Shown here in pieces: positions 50,228-61,954 of a stretch of DNA of 64,000 nt (its first letter is position 1; every line of letters begins with the position of its first letter). Made by a program: the position numbers and the translations under genes. The notes beneath the pieces are model-generated. The model did not search any database. It saw nothing but the letters and a program-made list of their open reading frames with translations, and was not told the origin of the DNA. The stretch is from Ptiloglossa arizonensis (taxonomy: Eukaryota; Arthropoda; Insecta; Hymenoptera; Colletidae): the NCBI RefSeq assembly GCF_051014685.1, contig NW_027478786.1, positions 1 through 64,000 on the forward strand, given 5' to 3'.

Positions 50228-50929
50228 GAACTGCGAAAATTTTGAGTTTCTCAAGCGTTTCTTACCTACGAACTGCCATATTTCGCGAACGGACTTGACC
50301 AATCCGCAAAATTTCTGTTGCATCTGAAAGTAGAAACTCGCCCGATTACAACGGTATGCGTACTTTTCCCCTAGACCGTTCTAGTTATGCTTGTCGAGCA
50401 TCAGAACTGCGAAAATTTTGAGTTTCTCAAGTGTTTCTTACCTCCAAACTGCCGTATCTCGCGAACGGATTGACCAATCCGCAAAATTTCTGTTGCATCT
50501 GAAAGTAGAAACTCGCCCGATTACAACGGTATGCGTACTTTTCCCATAGGCCGTTCTAGTTATTCGTTTCGAGCATCAGAACTGCGAAAATTTTGAGTTT
50601 CTCAAGCGTTTCTTACCTACAAACTGCCATATTTCGCGAACGGACTTGACCAATCCGCAAAATTTCTGTTGCATCTGAAAGTAGAAACTCGCCCGATTAC
50701 AACGGTATGCGTACTTTTCCCCTAGACCGTTCTAGTTATGCTTGTCGAGCATCAGAACTGCGAAAATTTTGAGTTTCTCAAGTGTTTCTTACCTCCAAAC
50801 TGCCGTATCTCGCGAACGGATTGACCAATCCGCAAAATTTCTGTTGCATCTGAAAGTAGAAACTCGCCCGAATACAACGGTATGCGTACTTTTCCCCTAG
50901 GCCGTTCTAGTTATTCGTTTCGAGCAACA
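50228..50929 (+). repeat. 2-mer duplication, 351 bp
   Basis: A pair made of a 176 bp CGGACTTG monomer and an AAGTG/TGCCGTATC monomer (50228, 50404) is repeated at 50579, 50755. The first has CCTACGAAC, the second CCTACAAAC. The first pair ends with CGATTACAACGG and CCCATAGG; the second ends with CGAATACAACGG. The second pair is also the beginning of the 16-mer that follows. Confidence 0.87.
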
Positions 50930-53900
50930 GAACTGCGAAAATTTTGAGTTTCTCAAGCGTTGCTTACCTCCAAACTGCCATATCTCGCGACCGGATTGAC
51001 CAATCCGCAAAATTATTGTTGCATCTGAAAGTAGAAACTCGCCCAAATACAACGGTATGCGTACGTTTCCCCTAGGCCGTTCTAGTTATTCGTTTCGAGC
51101 ATCAGAACTGCGAAAATTTTGAGTTTCTCAAGCGTTTCTTACCTCCAAACTGCCATATCTCGCGAACGGATTGACCAAACCGCAAAATTTCTGTTGCATC
51201 TGAAAGTAGAAACTCGCCCGATTACAACTGTATGCGTACTTTTCCCCTAGTCCGTTCTAGTTATTCGTTTCGAGCATCAGAACTGTGAAAATTTTGAGCT
51301 TCTCAACCGTTTCTTACCTCCGAACTGCCATATCTCGCGAACGTATTGTCCAATCCGCAAAATTTCTGTTGCATCTGAAAGTAGAAACTCGCCCGATTAC
51401 AACGGTGTGCGTACTTTTCCCCTAGGCCGTTCTTGTTATTCGTTTCGAGCATCAGAACCGCGAAAATTTTGAGTTTCTCAAGCGTTTCTTACCTCCAAAC
51501 TGCCATATCTCGCGAACGGATTGACCAATCCGCAAAATTTCTGTTGCATCTGAAAGTAGAAACTCGCCCGATTACAACGGTATGCGTACTTTTCCCCTAG
51601 GCCGTTCTAGCTATTCGTTTCGAGCATCAGAACTGCGAAAATTTTGAGTTTCTCAAGCGTTTCTTACCTCCAAACTGCCATATCTCGCGAACGGATTGAC
51701 CAAACCGCAAAATTTCTGTTGCATCTGAAAGTAGAAACTCGCCCGATTACAACTGTATGCGTACTTTTCCCATAGTCCGTTCTAGTTATTCGTTTCGAGC
51801 ATCAGAACTGTGAAAATTTTGAGTTTCTCAACCGTTTCTTACCTCCGAACTGCCATATCTCGCGAACGGATTGACCAATCCGCAAAATTTCTGTTGCATC
51901 TGAAAGTAGAAACTCGCCCGATTACAACGGTGTGCGTACTTTTCCCCTAGGCCGTTCTTGTTATTCGTTTCGAGCATCAGAACCGCGAAAATTTTGAGTT
52001 TCTCAAGCGTTTCTTACCTCCAAACTGCCATATCTCGCGAACGGATTGACCAATCCGCAAAATTTCTGTTGCATCTGAAAGTAGAAACTCGCCCGAATAC
52101 AACGGTATGCGTACTTTTCCCCTAGCCCGTTCTAGTTATTCGTTTCGAGAAACAGAACTGCGAAAATTTTGAGTTTCTCAAGCGTTGCTTACCTCCAAAC
52201 TGCCATATCTCGCGAACGGATTGACCAATCCGCAAAATTTCTGTTGCATCTGAAAGTAGAAACTCGCCCGATTACAACACTATGCGTACTTTTCCCCTAG
52301 GCCGTTCTAGTTATGCTTGTCGAGCATCAGAACTGCGAAAATTTTGAGTTTCTCAAGCGTTCCTTACCTCCAAACTGCCATATCTCGCGAACAGATTGAC
52401 CAATCCGCAAAATTTCTGTTGCATCTGAAAATAGAAACTCGCCCGATTACAACGGTGTGGGTACTTTTCCCCTAGGCCGTTCTTGTTATTCGTTTCGAGC
52501 ATCAGAACCGCGAAAATTTTGAGTTTCTCAAGCGTTTCTTACCTCCAAACTGCAACATCTCGCGAACGGATTGACCAATCCGCAAAATTTCTGTTGCATC
52601 TGAAAGTATAAACTCGCCCGATTACAACGGTATGCGTACTTTTCCCCTAGGCCGTTCTAGTTATTCGTTTCGAACATCAGAACTGCGAAAATTTTGAGTT
52701 TCTCAAGCGTTTCTTACCTCCAAACTGCCACATCTCGCGAACGGATTGACCAATCCGCAAAATTTCTGTTGCATCTGAAGGTAGAGACTCGCCCGATTAC
52801 AACGGTGTGCGTACTTTTCCCCTAGGCCGTTCTTGTTATTCGTTTCGAGCATCAGAACCGCGAAAATTTTGAGTTTCTCAAGCGTTTCTTACCTCCAAAC
52901 TGCCATATCTCGCGAACGGATTGACCAATCCGCAAAATTTCTGTTGCATCTGAAAGTAGAAAGTGGCCCGATTACAACGGTGTGCGTACTTTTCCCCTAG
53001 GCCGTTCTAGTTATTCGTTTCGAGCAACAGAACTGCGAAAATTTTGAGTTTCTCGAGCGTTTCTTACATCCAAACTGCCATATCTCGCGAACGGATTGAC
53101 CAATCCGCAAAATTTCTGTTGCATCTGAAAGTAGAAATTCGCCCGATTACAACTGTATGCGTACTTTTCCCCTAGCCCGTTCTAGTTATTCGTTTCGAGC
53201 AACAGAACTGCGAAAATTTTGAGTTTCTCAAGCGTTGCTTACCTCCAAACTGCCATATCTCGCGAACGGATTGACCAATCCGCAAAATTTCTGTTGCATC
53301 TGAAAGTAGAAACTCGCCCGATTACAACGGTATGCGTACTTTTCCCATAGGCCGTTCTAGTTATTCGTTTCGAGCATCAGAACTGCGAAAATTTTGAGTT
53401 TCTCAAGCGTTTCTTACCTACAAACTGCCATATTTCGCGAACGGACTTGACCAATCCGCAAAATTTCTGTTGCATCTGAAAGTAGAAACTCGCCCGATTA
53501 CAACGGTATGCGTACTTTTCCCCTAGACCGTTCTAGTTATGCTTGTCGAGCATCAGAACTGCGAAAATTTTGAGTTTCTCAAGTGTTTCTTACCTCCAAA
53601 CTGCCGTATCTCGCGAACGGATTGACCAATCCGCAAAATTTCTGTTGCATCTGAAAGTAGAAACTCGCCCGAATACAACGGTATGCGTACTTTTCCCCTA
53701 GGCCGTTCTAGTTATTCGTTTCGAGCAACAGAACTGCGAAAATTTTGAGTTTCTCAAGCGTTGCTTACCTCCAAACTGCCATATCTCGCGACCGGATTGA
53801 CCAATCCGCAAAATTATTGTTGCATCTGAAAGTAGAAACTCGCCCAAATACAACGGTATGCGTACGTTTCCCCTAGGCCGTTCTAGTTATTCGTTTCGAG

Positions 53901-56125
53901 CATCAGAACTGCGAAAATTTTGAGTTTCTCAAGCGTTTCTTACCTCCAAACTGCCATATCTCGCGAACGGATTGACCAAACCGCAAAATTTCTGTTGCAT
54001 CTGAAAGTAGAAACTCGCCCGATTACAACTGTATGCGTACTTTTCCCCTAGTCCGTTCTAGTTATTCGTTTCGAGCATCAGAACTGTGAAAATTTTGAGC
54101 TTCTCAACCGTTTCTTACCTCCGAACTGCCATATCTCGCGAACGTATTGTCCAATCCGCAAAATTTCTGTTGCATCTGAAAGTAGAAACTCGCCCGATTA
54201 CAACGGTGTGCGTACTTTTCCCCTAGGCCGTTCTTGTTATTCGTTTCGAGCATCAGAACCGCGAAAATTTTGAGTTTCTCAAGCGTTTCTTACCTCCAAA
54301 CTGCCATATCTCGCGAACGGATTGACCAATCCGCAAAATTTCTGTTGCATCTGAAAGTAGAAACTCGCCCGATTACAACGGTATGCGTACTTTTCCCCTA
54401 GGCCGTTCTAGCTATTCGTTTCGAGCATCAGAACTGCGAAAATTTTGAGTTTCTCAAGCGTTTCTTACCTCCAAACTGCCATATCTCGCGAACGGATTGA
54501 CCAAACCGCAAAATTTCTGTTGCATCTGAAAGTAGAAACTCGCCCGATTACAACTGTATGCGTACTTTTCCCATAGTCCGTTCTAGTTATTCGTTTCGAG
54601 CATCAGAACTGTGAAAATTTTGAGTTTCTCAACCGTTTCTTACCTCCGAACTGCCATATCTCGCGAACGGATTGACCAATCCGCAAAATTTCTGTTGCAT
54701 CTGAAAGTAGAAACTCGCCCGATTACAACGGTGTGCGTACTTTTCCCCTAGGCCGTTCTTGTTATTCGTTTCGAGCATCAGAACCGCGAAAATTTTGAGT
54801 TTCTCAAGCGTTTCTTACCTCCAAACTGCCATATCTCGCGAACGGATTGACCAATCCGCAAAATTTCTGTTGCATCTGAAAGTAGAAACTCGCCCGAATA
54901 CAACGGTATGCGTACTTTTCCCCTAGCCCGTTCTAGTTATTCGTTTCGAGAAACAGAACTGCGAAAATTTTGAGTTTCTCAAGCGTTGCTTACCTCCAAA
55001 CTGCCATATCTCGCGAACGGATTGACCAATCCGCAAAATTTCTGTTGCATCTGAAAGTAGAAACTCGCCCGATTACAACACTATGCGTACTTTTCCCCTA
55101 GGCCGTTCTAGTTATGCTTGTCGAGCATCAGAACTGCGAAAATTTTGAGTTTCTCAAGCGTTTCTTACCTCCAAACTGCCATATCTCGCGAACAGATTGA
55201 CCAATCCGCAAAATTTCTGTTGCATCTGAAAATAGAAACTCGCCCGATTACAACGGTGTGGGTACTTTTCCCCTAGGCCGTTCTTGTTATTCGTTTCGAG
55301 CATCAGAACCGCGAAAATTTTGAGTTTCTCAAGCGTTTCTTACCTCCAAACTGCCACATCTCGCGAACGGATTGACCAATCCGCAAAATTTCTGTTGCAT
55401 CTGAAAGTATAAACTCGCCCGATTACAACGGTATGCGTACTTTTCCCCTAGGCCGTTCTAGTTATTCGTTTCGAACATCAGAACTGCGAAAATTTTGAGT
55501 TTCTCAAGCGTTTCTTACCTCCAAACTGCCACATCTCGCGAACGGATTGACCAATCCGCAAAATTTCTGTTGCATCTGAAGGTAGAGACTCGCCCGATTA
55601 CAACGGTGTGCGTACTTTTCCCCTAGGCCGTTCTTGTTATTCGTTTCGAGCATCAGAACCGCGAAAATTTTGAGTTTCTCAAGCGTTTCTTACCTCCAAA
55701 CTGCCATATCTCGCGAACGGATTGACCAATCCGCAAAATTTCTGTTGCATCTGAAAGTAGAAAGTGGCCCGATTACAACGGTGTGCGTACTTTTCCCCTA
55801 GGCCGTTCTAGTTATTCGTTTCGAGCAACGGAACTGCGAAAATTTTGAGTTTCTCGAGCGTTTCTTACATCCAAACTGCCATATCTCGCGAACGGATTGA
55901 CCAATCCGCAAAATTTCTGTTGCATCTGAAAGTAGAAATTCGCCCGATTACAACTGTATGCGTACTTTTCCCCTAGCCCGTTCTAGTTATTCGTTTCGAG
56001 CAACAGAACTGCGAAAATTTTGAGTTTCTCAAGCGTTGCTTACCTCCAAACTGCCATATCTCGCGAACGGATTGACCAATCCGCAAAATTTCTGTTGCAT
56101 CTGAAAGTAGAAACTCGCCCGATTA
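50579..56125 (+). repeat. 16-mer higher-order repeat, 2801 bp, two copies
   Basis: Monomers at 50579 through 53030 recur at 53380 through 55831 at an offset of 2801 bp (16 x 175 plus one inserted base). Shared rare variants include TCGCGACCGG with GTACGTTTCC (50930 and 53731), GAGCTTCTC with ACGTATTGTCC (51280 and 54081), CCCATAGTCCG (51630 and 54431), GAGAAACA before 52155 and 54956, GTGTGGGTAC (52330 and 55131), AGTATAAAC (52505 and 55306), GGTAGAGAC (52680 and 55481) and AAAGTGGCCC (52855 and 55656). Differences are few: GTTCCTTAC versus GTTTCTTAC, CTGCAACATC versus CTGCCACATC, CAACAG versus CAACGG. Divergence starts in the tail of 53205 versus 56006. Confidence 0.92.
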
Positions 56126-59100
56126 CAACACTATGCGTACTTTTCCCCTAGGCCGTTCTAGTTATGCTTGTCGAGCATCAGAACTGCGAAAATTTTGAGT
56201 TTCTCAAGCGTTTCTTACCTCCAAACTGCCATATCTCGCGAACAGATTGACCAATCCGCAAAATTTCTGTTGCATCTGAAAGTAGAAACTCGCCCGATTA
56301 CAACGGTGTGGGTACTTTTCCTCTAGGCCGTTCTTGTTATTCGTTTCGAGCATCAGAACCGCGAAAATTTTGAGTTTCTCAAGCGTTTCTTACCTCCAAA
56401 CTGCCACATCTCGCGAACGGATTGACCAATCCGCAAAATTTCTGCTGCATCTGAAAGTATAAACTCGCCCGATTACAACGGTATGCGTACTTTTCCTCTA
56501 GGCCGTTCTAGTTATTCGTTTCGAGCAACAGAACTGCGAAAATTTTGAGTTTCTCAAGCGTTTCTTACCTCCAAACTGCCATATCTCGCGAACGGATTGA
56601 CCAATCCGCAAAATTTCTATTGCATCTGAAAGTAGAAACTCGCCCAATTACAACGGTATGCGTACTTTTCCCCTAGGCCGCCCTAGTTATTCGTTTCGAG
56701 CATCAGAACTGCAAAAATTTTGAGTTTCTCAAGCGTTTCTTACTTCCAAACTGCCATATCTCGCGAACGGATTGACCAATCCGCAAAATTTCTGTTGCAT
56801 CTGAAAGTAGAAACTCGCCCGATTACAACGGTATGCGTACTTTTCCCCTAGGCCGTTCTAGTTATTCGTTTCGAGCATCAGAACTGCGAAAATTTTGAGT
56901 TTCTCAAGCATTTCTTACATCCAAACTGCCATATCTCGCGAACGGATTGACCAATCCGCAAAATTTCTGTTGCATCTGAAAGTAGAAACTCGCCCGATTA
57001 CAACGGTATGCGTACTTTTCCCCTAGCCCGTTCTAGTTATTCGTTTCGAGCAACAGAACTGCGAAAATTTTGAGTTTTTCAAGCGTTGCTTACCTCCAAA
57101 CTGCCATATCTCGCGAACGGATTGACCAATCCTTAAAATTTCTGTTGCATCTGAAAGTAGAAACTCGCCCGATTACAACGGTATGCGTACTTTTCCCCTA
57201 GCCCGTTCTAGTTATTCGTTTCGAGCATCAGAACTGCGAAAATTTTGAGTTTCTCAAGCGTTTCTTACATCCAAACTGCCATATCTCGCGAACGGATTGA
57301 CCAATCCGCAAAATTTGTGTTGCATCTGAAGGTAGAAACTCGGCCGATTACAACGGTATGCGTACTTTTCCCCTAGGCCGTTCTAGTTATTCGTTTCGAG
57401 CATCAGAACTGCGAAAATTTTGAGTTTCTCAAGCGTTTCTCACCTACAAACTGCCACATCTCGCGAACAGATTGACCAATCCGCAAAATTTCTGTTGCAT
57501 CTGAAAGTAGAAACTCGCCCGATTACAACGGTGTGGGTACTTTTCCCCTTGGCCGTTCTTGTTATTCGTTTCGAGCATCAGAACCGCGAAAATTTTGAGT
57601 TTCTCAAGCGTTTCTTACCTCCAAACTGCCACATCTCGCGAACGGATTGACCAATCCGCAAAATTTCTGTTGCATCTGAAAGTATAAACTCGCCCGATTA
57701 CAACGGTATGCGTACTTTTCCCCTAGGCCGTTCTAGTTATTCGTTTCGAGCATCAGAACTGCGAAAATTTTGAGTTTCTCAAGCGTTTCTTACCTCCAAA
57801 CTGCCATATCTCGCGAACGGATTGACCAATCCGCAAAATTTCTATTGCATCTGAAAGTAGAAACTCGCCCGATTACAACGGTATGCGTACTTTTCCCCTA
57901 GGCCGCCCTAGATATTCGTTTCGAGCATCAGAACTGCAAAAATTTTGAGTTTCTCAAGCGTTTCTTACTTCCAAACAGCCATATCTCGCGAACGGATTGA
58001 CCAATCCGCAAAATTTCTGTTGCATCTGAAAGTAAAAACTCGACCGATTACAACACTATGCGTACTTTTCCCCTAGGCCGTTCTAGTTATTCGTTTCGAG
58101 CATCAGAACTGCGAAAATTTTGAGTTTCTCGAGCGTTTCTTACATCCAAACTGCCATATCTCGCGAACGGATTGACCAATCCGCAAAATTTCTGTTGCAT
58201 CTGAAAGTAGAAATTCGCCCGATTACAACTGTATGCGTACTTTTCCCCTAGGCCGTTCTAGTTATGCTTGTCGAGCATCAGAACTGCGAAAATTTTGAGT
58301 TTCTCAAGCGTTTCTTACCTCCAAACTGCCATATCTCGCGAACGGATTGACCAATCCGCAAAATTTCTGTTGCATCTGAAAGTAGAAACTCGCCCGATTG
58401 CAACGGTATGCGTACTTTTCCCCTAGGCCATTCTAGTTATTCGTTTCGAGCATCAGAACTGCGAAAATTTTGAGTTTCTCAAGCGTTTCTTACCTCCAAA
58501 CTGCCATATCTCGCGAACGGATTGACCAATCCGCAAAATTTCTGTTGCATCTGAAAGTAGAAAGTGGCCCGATTACAACGGTGTGCGTACTTTTCCCCTA
58601 GGCCGTTCTAGTTATTCGTTTCGAGCAACAGAACTGCGAAAATTTTGAGTTTCTCGAGCGTTTCTTACATCCAAACTGCCATATCTCGCGAACGGATTGA
58701 CCAATCCGCAAAATTTCTGTTGCATCTGAAAGTAGAAATTCGCCCGATTACAACTGTATGCGTACTTTTCCCCTAGCCCGTTCTAGTTATTCGTTTCGAG
58801 CAACAGAACTGCGAAAATTTTGAGTTTCTCAAGCGTTGCTTACCTCCAAACTGCCATATCTCGCGAACGGATTGACCAATCCGCAAAATTTCTGTTGCAT
58901 CTGAAAGTAGAAACTCGCCCGATTACAACACTATGCGTACTTTTCCCCTAGGCCGTTCTAGTTATGCTTGTCGAGCATCAGAACTGCGAAAATTTTGAGT
59001 TTCTCAAGCGTTTCTTACCTCCAAACTGCCATATCTCGCGAACAGATTGACCAATCCGCAAAATTTCTGTTGCATCTGAAAGTAGAAACTCGCCCGATTA

Positions 59101-61950
59101 CAACGGTGTGGGTACTTTTCCCCTAGGCCGTTCTTGTTATTCGTTTCGAGCATCAGAACAGCGAAAATTTTGAGTTTCTCAAGCGTTTCTTACCTCCAAA
59201 CTGCCACATCTCGCGAACGGATTGACCAATCCGCAAAATTTCTGCTGCATCTGAAAGTATAAACTCGCCCGATTACAACGGTATGCGTACTTTTCCCCTA
59301 GGCCGTTCTAGTTATTCGTTTCGAGCATCAGAACTGCGAAAATTTTGAGTTTCTCAAGCGTTTCTTACCTCCAAACTGCCATATCTCGCGAACGGATTGA
59401 CCAATCCGCAAAATTTCTATTGCATCTGAAAGTAGAAACTCGCCCAATTACAACGGTATGCGTACTTTTCCCCTAGGCCGCCCTAGTTATTCGTTTCGAG
59501 CATCAGAACTGCAAAAATTTTGAGTTTCTCAAGCGTTTCTTACCTCCAAACTGCCATATCTCGCGAACGGATTGACCAATCCGCAAAATTTCTGTTGCAT
59601 CTGAAAGTAGAAACTCGCCCGATTGCAACGGTATGCGTACTTTTCCCCTAGGCCATTCTAGTTATTCGTTTCGAGCATCAGAACTGCGAAAATTTTGAGT
59701 TTCTCAAGCGTTTCTTACCTCCAAACTGCCATATCTCGCGAACGGATTGACCAATCCGCAAAATTTCTGTTGCATCTGAAAGTAGAAAGTGGCCCGATTA
59801 CAACGGTGTGCGTACTTTTCCCCTAGGCCGTTCTAGTTATTCGTTTCGAGCAACAGAACTGCGAAAATTTTGAGTTTCTCGAGCGTTTCTTACATCCAAA
59901 CTGCCATATCTCGCGAACGGATTGACCAATCCGCAAAATTTCTGTTGCATCTGAAAGTAGAAATTCGCCCGATTACAACTGTATGCGTACTTTTCCCCTA
60001 GCCCGTTCTAGTTATTCGTTTCGAGCAACAGAACTGCGAAAATTTTGAGTTTCTCAAGCGTTGCTTACCTCCAAACTGCCATATCTCGCGAACGGATTGA
60101 CCAATCCGCAAAATTTCTGTTGCATCTGAAAGTAGAAACTCGCCCGATTACAACACTATGCGTACTTTTCCCCTAGGCCGTTCTAGTTATGCTTGTCGAG
60201 CATCAGAACTGCGAAAATTTTGAGTTTCTCAAGCGTTTCTTACCTCCAAACTGCCATATCTCGCGAACAGATTGACCAATCCGCAAAATTTCTGTTGCAT
60301 CTGAAAGTAGAAACTCGCCCGATTACAACGGTGTGGGTACTTTTCCCCTAGGCCGTTCTTGTTATTCGTTTCGAGCATCAGAACCGCGAAAATTTTGAGT
60401 TTCTCAAGCGTTTCTTACCTCCAAACTGCCACATCTCGCGAACGGATTGACCAATCCGCAAAATTTCTGCTGCATCTGAAAGTATAAACTCGCCCGATTA
60501 CAACGGTATGCGTACTTTTCCCCTAGGCCGTTCTAGTTATTCGTTTCGAGCATCAGAACTGCGAAAATTTTGAGTTTCTCAAGCGTTTCTTACCTCCAAA
60601 CTGCCATATCTCGCGAACGGATTGACCAATCCGCAAAATTTCTATTGCATCTGAAAGTAGAAACTCGCCCAATTACAACGGTATGCGTACTTTTCCCCTA
60701 GGCCGCCCTAGTTATTCGTTTCGAGCATCAGAACTGCAAAAATTTTGAGTTTCTCAAGCGTTTCTTACTTCCAAACTGCCATATCTCGCGAACGGATTGA
60801 CCAATCCGCAAAATTTCTGTTGCATCTGAAAGTAGAAACTCGCCCGATTACAACGGTATGCGTACTTTTCCCCTAGGCCGTTCTAGTTATTCGTTTCGAG
60901 CATCAGAACTGCGAAAATTTTGAGTTTCTCAAGCATTTCTTACATCCAAACTGCCATATCTCGCGAACGGATTGACCAATCCGCAAAATTTCTGTTGCAT
61001 CTGAAAGTAGAAACTCGCCCGATTACAACGGTATGCGTACTTTTCCCCTAGCCCGTTCTAGTTATTCGTTTCGAGCAACAGAACTGCGAAAATTTTGAGT
61101 TTTTCAAGCGTTGCTTACCTCCAAACTGCCATATCTCGCGAACGGATTGACCAATCCTTAAATTTCTGTTGCATCTGAAAGTAGAAACTCGCCCGATTAC
61201 AACGGTATGCGTACTTTTCCCCTAGCCCGTTCTAGTTATTCGTTTCGAGCATCAGAACTGCGAAAATTTTGAGTTTCTCAAGCGTTTCTTACATCCAAAC
61301 TGCCATATCTCGCGAACGGATTGACCAATCCGCAAAATTTGTGTTGCATCTGAAGGTAGAAACTCGGCCGATTACAACGGTATGCGTACTTTTCCCCTAG
61401 GCCGTTCTAGTTATTCGTTTCCAGCATCAGAACTGCGAAAATTTTGAGTTTCTCAAGCGTTTCTCACCTACAAACTGCCACATCTCGCGAACAGATTGAC
61501 CAATCCGCAAAATTTCTGTTGCATCTGAAAGTAGAAACTCGCCCGATTACAACGGTGTGGGTACTTTTCCCCTTGGCCGTTCTTGTTATTCGTTTCGAGC
61601 ATCAGAACCGCGAAAATTTTGAGTTTCTCAAGCGTTTCTTACCTCCAAACTGCCACATCTCGCGAACGGATTGACCAATCCGCAAAATTTCTGTTGCATC
61701 TGAAAGTATAAACTCGCCCGATTACAACGGTATGCGTACTTTTCCCTTAGGCCGTTCTAGTTATTCGTTTCGAGCATCAGAACTGCGAAAATTTTGAGTT
61801 TCTCAAGCGTTTCTTACCTCCAAACTGCCATATCTCGCGAACGGATTGACCAATCCGCAAAATTTCTATTGCATCTGAAAGTAGAAACTCGCCCGATTAC
61901 AACGGTATGCGTACTTTTCCCCTAGGCCGCCCTAGATATTCGTTTCGAGC
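55700..61950 (+). repeat. Second 23-mer higher-order repeat, 4024-4025 bp
   Basis: The segment from about 55700 to 57930 matches about 59725 to 61950. The offset is 4025 bp up to 57056 and 4024 bp after, because the monomer at 61081 lost one A (CCTTAAATTT versus CCTTAAAATTT). Markers include AAAGTGGCCC, CTCGAGCG with TACATCC, CACTATG, GTGTGGG, CTGCTGC with AGTATAAAC, CCCAATTAC, AAGCATTTC with TACATCC, GTGTTGC with CTCGGCCG, and CCCCTTGG. This family shares its length in monomers with the 36.7-44.8 kb unit but not its monomer order or markers, so the equal count is coincidental as far as I can see. Confidence 0.9.
58340..60790 (+). repeat. 7-mer duplication, 1225 bp, inside the second 23-mer
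   Basis: Monomers at 58456, 58631, 58806, 58981, 59156 and 59331, plus the head of 59506, recur at 59681 to 60731 at an offset of 1225 bp. Markers are CGATTGCAACGG with GGCCATTC, AAAGTGGCCC, CTCGAGCG with TACATCC, GTTGCTT with CACTATG, GAACAGATTG with GTGTGGG, CACATC with CTGCTGC, and CTATTGC with CCCAATTAC. A private change is GAACAGCG at 59156 where the partner has GAACCGCG. Confidence 0.9.
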
Positions 61951-61954
61951 ATCA

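Noticed and set aside
57420..57650. Open reading frame of 76 codons, repeated at 61444
   Set aside because: Satellite read-through; the two copies are the two units of the 4024 bp HOR.
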